Origin: Nitrososphaerota archaeon
GTDB lineage: Archaea > Thermoproteota > Nitrososphaeria > Nitrososphaerales > Gagatemarchaeaceae
Length of the DNA stretch: 5,340 nucleotides
Direction: 5' to 3'
NCBI GenBank assembly: GCA_016200025.1
Contig: JACQFO010000041.1
Span: 1-5,340 of the forward strand
The notes beneath the pieces were generated by a model, which made no database searches, was not told the origin of the DNA, and saw only the letters and a list, made by a program, of their open reading frames with translations. Every line of letters starts with the position of its first letter. Position 1 is the stretch's first letter. Positions 4,675-5,340 of this stretch are shown here, one piece after another. Made by a program: the position numbers and the translations under genes.

Positions 4675-5340
4675 TCACCCTCGGATGTGTTGGGCGAGGC
4701 CCAGCCTCTTCAACATCGCCAAGTACCTCGGGTCCGACCTGACGCCGTCCAGCTCATAGTCGATGGTCATGGCGTAGACGTTTCGGTCGTATCCGTCGTA
4801 GGCCTTGTCCAGCCATTGGAAGCCCCTGTCGTTTTCTCCTAACTTGAAGTAGGTCAGGGCAATCACATACGGGCTGACCGATTCCCTGCCGTACTTCGCC
4901 TCCGCCTCCTCGAGGAGCTTCTTTGACTCCTCCTTCCTCCCGACGTGGGCGTGGACGTATGCGAAGACCAGCTTGGCCTCCAGCGATCCTGTCATCTTTG
5001 AGTAAGTTTCTGCGGCGCGCATTGCCTCCTCCCCCATGGACTTTCCCAGGTAGACCTGGATGAGGCTCGGATAGACAGTTGAGAAGTTGGGGTCCATGTC
5101 CATCACCTTCTTGGCCTGGGCTATTCCCTGGTCGAACTCCCTCCTATAGTACATCCCGTCGACGAGGTTCGTGTTGATGATGAGCGACAGAGGGCTTGCC
5201 TCGACGGCCTTCGCGAGCTCAGCCTGGGCTTCTGAGAGGCGCTTTTCCCACGCGAGGAGTTGGGAGTACCACTGGTGGGCGGTCGGGAAGCTGGGGTTGA
5301 GCTCGATGGCCCTCCTGAATTCGGCTTCGGCTTTGTCGAG
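4675..5340 (-). CDS. Tetratricopeptide-repeat protein, partial (N-terminus beyond right edge)
   Basis: The frame is open from the right edge to the TGA at 4677-4675, giving 221 C-terminal residues; an internal ATG at 5154 is not the start. Helical TPR repeats of about 34 residues are visible, for example AEAEFRRAIELNPSFPTAH, LSEAQAELAKAVEASPLS, FDQGIAQAKKVMDMDPNF and KEESKKLLEEAEAKYGRE. The end, YVIALTYFKLGENDRGF followed by WLDKAYD and later VRSDPRYLAMLKRLGL, is the characteristic closing module of TPR regions that follow winged-helix, adenylate cyclase or protein kinase domains in many bacteria. The effector domain, if there is one, would be N-terminal and is outside the window, so function is unknown. 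It probably acts as a protein-interaction platform. It is convergent with the tRNA gene. Confidence 0.85.
   Translation of the reverse strand, partial: LDKAEAEFRRAIELNPSFPTAHQWYSQLLAWEKRLSEAQAELAKAVEASPLSLIINTNLVDGMYYRREFDQGIAQAKKVMDMDPNFSTVYPSLIQVYLGKSMGEEAMRAAETYSKMTGSLEAKLVFAYVHAHVGRKEESKKLLEEAEAKYGRESVSPYVIALTYFKLGENDRGFQWLDKAYDGYDRNVYAMTIDYELDGVRSDPRYLAMLKRLGLAQHIRG

Noticed and set aside
4675..5154. TPR gene starting at the ATG at 5154.
   Set aside because: The same frame with continuous TPR sequence stays open to the right edge, so this Met is internal.

Overview
This is a gene-dense, high-GC archaeal window, probably from a Nitrososphaeria/Thaumarchaeota-type lineage or a close relative in the TACK group. 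The evidence is TATA-box promoters at leaderless spacing, a complex I nuoA-nuoB pair, a geranylgeranyl-reductase-type flavoprotein, a stand-alone AlaX-type editing protein, and a tRNA with two bulge-helix-bulge (BHB) introns at non-canonical sites. The phylum is an inference from gene content; there is no marker gene here that settles it.

Left part, minus strand, read right to left: citrate synthase (2920-1676) and a two-CBS-domain protein (1679-1254) overlap by ATGA. After a short gap with its own TATA box come nuoA (1190-819) and nuoB (825 to beyond the left edge), which also overlap. The first ~820 bases look empty if only complete ORFs are considered. In fact they are one uninterrupted minus-strand frame. 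It reads 50 residues of NuoB up to the first cysteine of its tandem Cys-Cys iron-sulfur motif, then switches into an intein: a CVPPDT N-terminus, a TPEH block B and a LAGLIDADG homing-endonuclease motif. The intein runs off the window edge. This is the most striking content of the window: a self-splicing mobile element inserted between two adjacent cluster-N2 ligands of respiratory complex I.

Right part, plus strand: a 112-bp divergent intergenic region with promoters on both sides, then a geranylgeranyl reductase family flavoprotein (TTG start, 3033-4043). An AlaX-like trans-editing protein (4044-4496) follows with no spacing. Next comes a tRNA-Arg(CCU) gene (4539-4648). A cloverleaf forms only if two introns are removed: 14 nt between positions 30 and 31, and 21 nt in the variable region between 45 and 46. 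Both junctions sit in 3-nt bulges flanking 4-bp helices, and there is no intron at the usual 37/38 site. A convergent, incomplete tetratricopeptide-repeat protein (5340-4675, minus) closes the window.

Citrate synthase feeds the TCA cycle, whose reducing power would feed complex I. The CBS protein translated with citrate synthase is a candidate nucleotide-sensing partner. The citrate synthase also carries an N-terminal ribbon-helix-helix/VapB-like segment of about 40 residues that is not part of the usual enzyme.
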